From the NCBI GenBank assembly GCA_018823905.1, contig JAHJHL010000126.1, positions 1 through 32,201 on the forward strand: a stretch of DNA of 32,201 bases. Direction: 5' to 3'. The translations under genes were made by a program, and so were the position numbers. A model generated the notes under the pieces. That model searched no databases. It was not told the origin of the DNA and was given only the letters and a program-made list of their open reading frames with translations. The DNA is from Alphaproteobacteria bacterium. GTDB lineage: Bacteria; Pseudomonadota; Alphaproteobacteria; Sphingomonadales; Sphingomonadaceae. Positions 31,083 through 32,201 of this stretch are shown here, in pieces (within the stretch, counting starts at the first letter, position 1; each line of letters opens with the position of its first letter).

Positions 31083-31871
31083 TCACACTGCTCTTAGTCC
31101 TTCACGAAAACTCGGATAGCGCGGGGTCCAGCCGAGCAGTCGCTTGGCCTTGCCGTTCGCGACGCGGCGGTTCTCGGCATAAAAGGCGCGCGCCGCTGGC
31201 GACAGGCCAGCCTCCTCCAGCGTCTGCAACGGCGGCAGCACCACGCCCAACATCGCGCAGCCCCATTCGACCAGCCGGTTCTGGTGGCACGGCTCATCGT
31301 CGGCGAGATTGTAGACGCCCGCCGGCCCCCTGAACGACGCGATCACGCCGCCTGCGATGTCGTCGACATGGACGCGGCTGAAGACCTGATCGGGCAGGGC
31401 GATCCGGTGCGCGCGGCCTTCGGTTATGCGGTCGAGGATCGACCGGCCCGGCCCATAGATGCCGGGGAGGCGGAAGACCGAGACGTCGCCGCGCAGCGCC
31501 TGCCATGCGGCGTCCGCAGCATTGCGGTCCGCACGGCGCCCCTTGATCGGTGCGCTTTCGTCGACCCATGCGCCGCCCGCGTCGCCATAGACGCCGGTCG
31601 AGGAAAGATAGCCGACCCACGCGGCAGGCGCGACCGCGATGGCATCGCCATAGCGCGCCAGCACCGGGTCAGTGCCAGCGAGAGGCGGCACCGACGACAA
31701 TATATGCGTCGCCGACCGCAACGCCGCGAGCACCGCGCTCTCGTAACCAAATGCGATGCTGTCGCCGCGGCCGTCCTGCGTCGTCCCGACCACATCCCAG
31801 CCGCGCGCGCGCAGGCGAGCCGCAAGGTGGCTCGCGGCATAGCCCAGCCCGAAAATCAGCATCTGTCCCAT
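31083..31871 (-). CDS. NAD(P)-binding epimerase-like atypical SDR
   Basis: A 262-residue soluble protein with a Rossmann fold. Seen: the dinucleotide-binding turn MLIFGLGYAASHLAARLRARG at the N-terminus, a cofactor-selecting segment after the second strand (DVVGTTQDGR), the STGVYGDAGGAWVDE segment at the usual SDR active-site strand, RLPGIYGPGRS, and SRVHVDDIAGGVIASF typical of extended SDR sugar-epimerase relatives. The canonical YxxxK is not evident (the Tyr of GVYGD lacks a Lys four residues on), which places it with atypical SDRs such as the YeeZ type. Catalytic activity is uncertain. The start ending at 31871 has AAGG about 6 nt upstream. It is divergent from the aminopeptidase gene with 46 bp between them. 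Confidence 0.9.
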   Translation of the reverse strand: MGQMLIFGLGYAASHLAARLRARGWDVVGTTQDGRGDSIAFGYESAVLAALRSATHILSSVPPLAGTDPVLARYGDAIAVAPAAWVGYLSSTGVYGDAGGAWVDESAPIKGRRADRNAADAAWQALRGDVSVFRLPGIYGPGRSILDRITEGRAHRIALPDQVFSRVHVDDIAGGVIASFRGPAGVYNLADDEPCHQNRLVEWGCAMLGVVLPPLQTLEEAGLSPAARAFYAENRRVANGKAKRLLGWTPRYPSFREGLRAV

Positions 31872-31917
31872 CGCCCGCCTTATTGCGCGCCCCGCGCCCC
31901 GCGCCTAGACCCGAAAC

Positions 31918-32201
31918 ATGACCGATGCCTCTTCCACCCCCGCCGTCCCCGTCACCATCCACCGCGGCGATTATCGCCCGCCCGAGTGGCAAGTGCCGGA
32001 GATCGCGCTCGATTTTGCGCTGGGGATCGACGAAACGCGGGTGGGCGCCGCGCTGTCGGTGGTGCGCCATGCCGACGCGCCGACGCCGCTTGTGCTACGC
32101 GGCGACGGGCTGGCCCCGGCAGCGGTGCGCGTCGATGGCGCGGTCTGGAATGACTGGCGGATCGACGGCGGCGACCTGATCGTCGATCTGGGCGAGCGGA
32201 C
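31918..32201 (+). CDS. pepN: aminopeptidase N (M1 family), N-terminal fragment
   Basis: The first 94 codons of a gene that runs off the window. The segment HRGDYRPPEWQVPEIALDF followed by a strand-rich ETRVGAALSVVRHADAPTPLVLRGDGL matches the N-terminal beta domain of the PepN-type M1 alanyl aminopeptidases of proteobacteria. The zinc-binding HExxH and GAMEN motifs lie beyond the window, so activity cannot be judged. The ATG at 31918 starts the frame; a ribosome site is not strong (CCGAAAC precedes it). Divergent from the SDR gene. Confidence 0.85.
   Translation, partial: MTDASSTPAVPVTIHRGDYRPPEWQVPEIALDFALGIDETRVGAALSVVRHADAPTPLVLRGDGLAPAAVRVDGAVWNDWRIDGGDLIVDLGER

Overview
The window is high-GC, gene-dense alphaproteobacterial DNA. 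Protein family make-up (DUF1476 ATPase-inhibitor type protein beside BolA and a CGFS glutaredoxin, paired GlsB/YeaQ proteins, a DUF445 protein, CHAT and CHASE2 proteins beside a filamentous-haemagglutinin type exoprotein) suggests Sphingomonadales, probably a Sphingopyxis or Sphingomonas relative. That placement is inference from gene content, not from a marker gene. No rRNA, tRNA, CRISPR array, transposase or prophage gene was seen.

Region 1 (1-18 kb, minus strand) is the distinctive part. Reading with transcription (right to left): an exported TPR-CHAT protease-like protein (17977-14879), a CHASE2-class III nucleotidyl cyclase (14874-12787), a small exported protein of unknown function (12800-12042), a structured 185-bp leader, a TpsB/FhaC-type outer-membrane transporter (11856-10036) and a 2810-residue TpsA exoprotein (10007-1575). 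cysS follows 46 bp later (1528-26). The first three genes are spaced by 4 nt or overlap, as are tpsB and tpsA (28 nt), so the five non-housekeeping genes look like one functional unit: a secreted giant beta-helix protein and its exporter, together with an envelope sensor that should make a cyclic nucleotide and a predicted periplasmic cysteine peptidase. The role of the combination is not known to me.

Region 2 (18.1-22.9 kb, plus strand) is conserved housekeeping: DUF1476, bolA, grxD and a clear terminator; then a palindromic intergenic element; then a compact operon of a metallo-beta-lactamase-fold hydrolase, an exported protein of unknown function, a DUF4230 membrane-anchored protein and nadA.

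Region 3 (22.93-23.85 kb) is 926 bp with no convincing gene but dense signals: six GANTC sites in about 100 bp, a perfect DnaA box, a string of RNA-like hairpins with UUCG and GAAA tetraloops ending in a terminator-like stem, a perfect TGTGA-N6-TCACA CRP-type palindrome and a GGAAC stress-sigma-like promoter. Two tandem GlsB-type stress membrane proteins follow, each with its own terminator.

Region 4 (24.8-32.2 kb) holds a two-gene RND efflux system whose permease has an unusual insertion with two extra hydrophobic segments, a DUF445 protein, a nested inverted-repeat element between convergent genes, a minus-strand atypical SDR/epimerase-like protein, and the 5' end of an aminopeptidase N gene running off the window.
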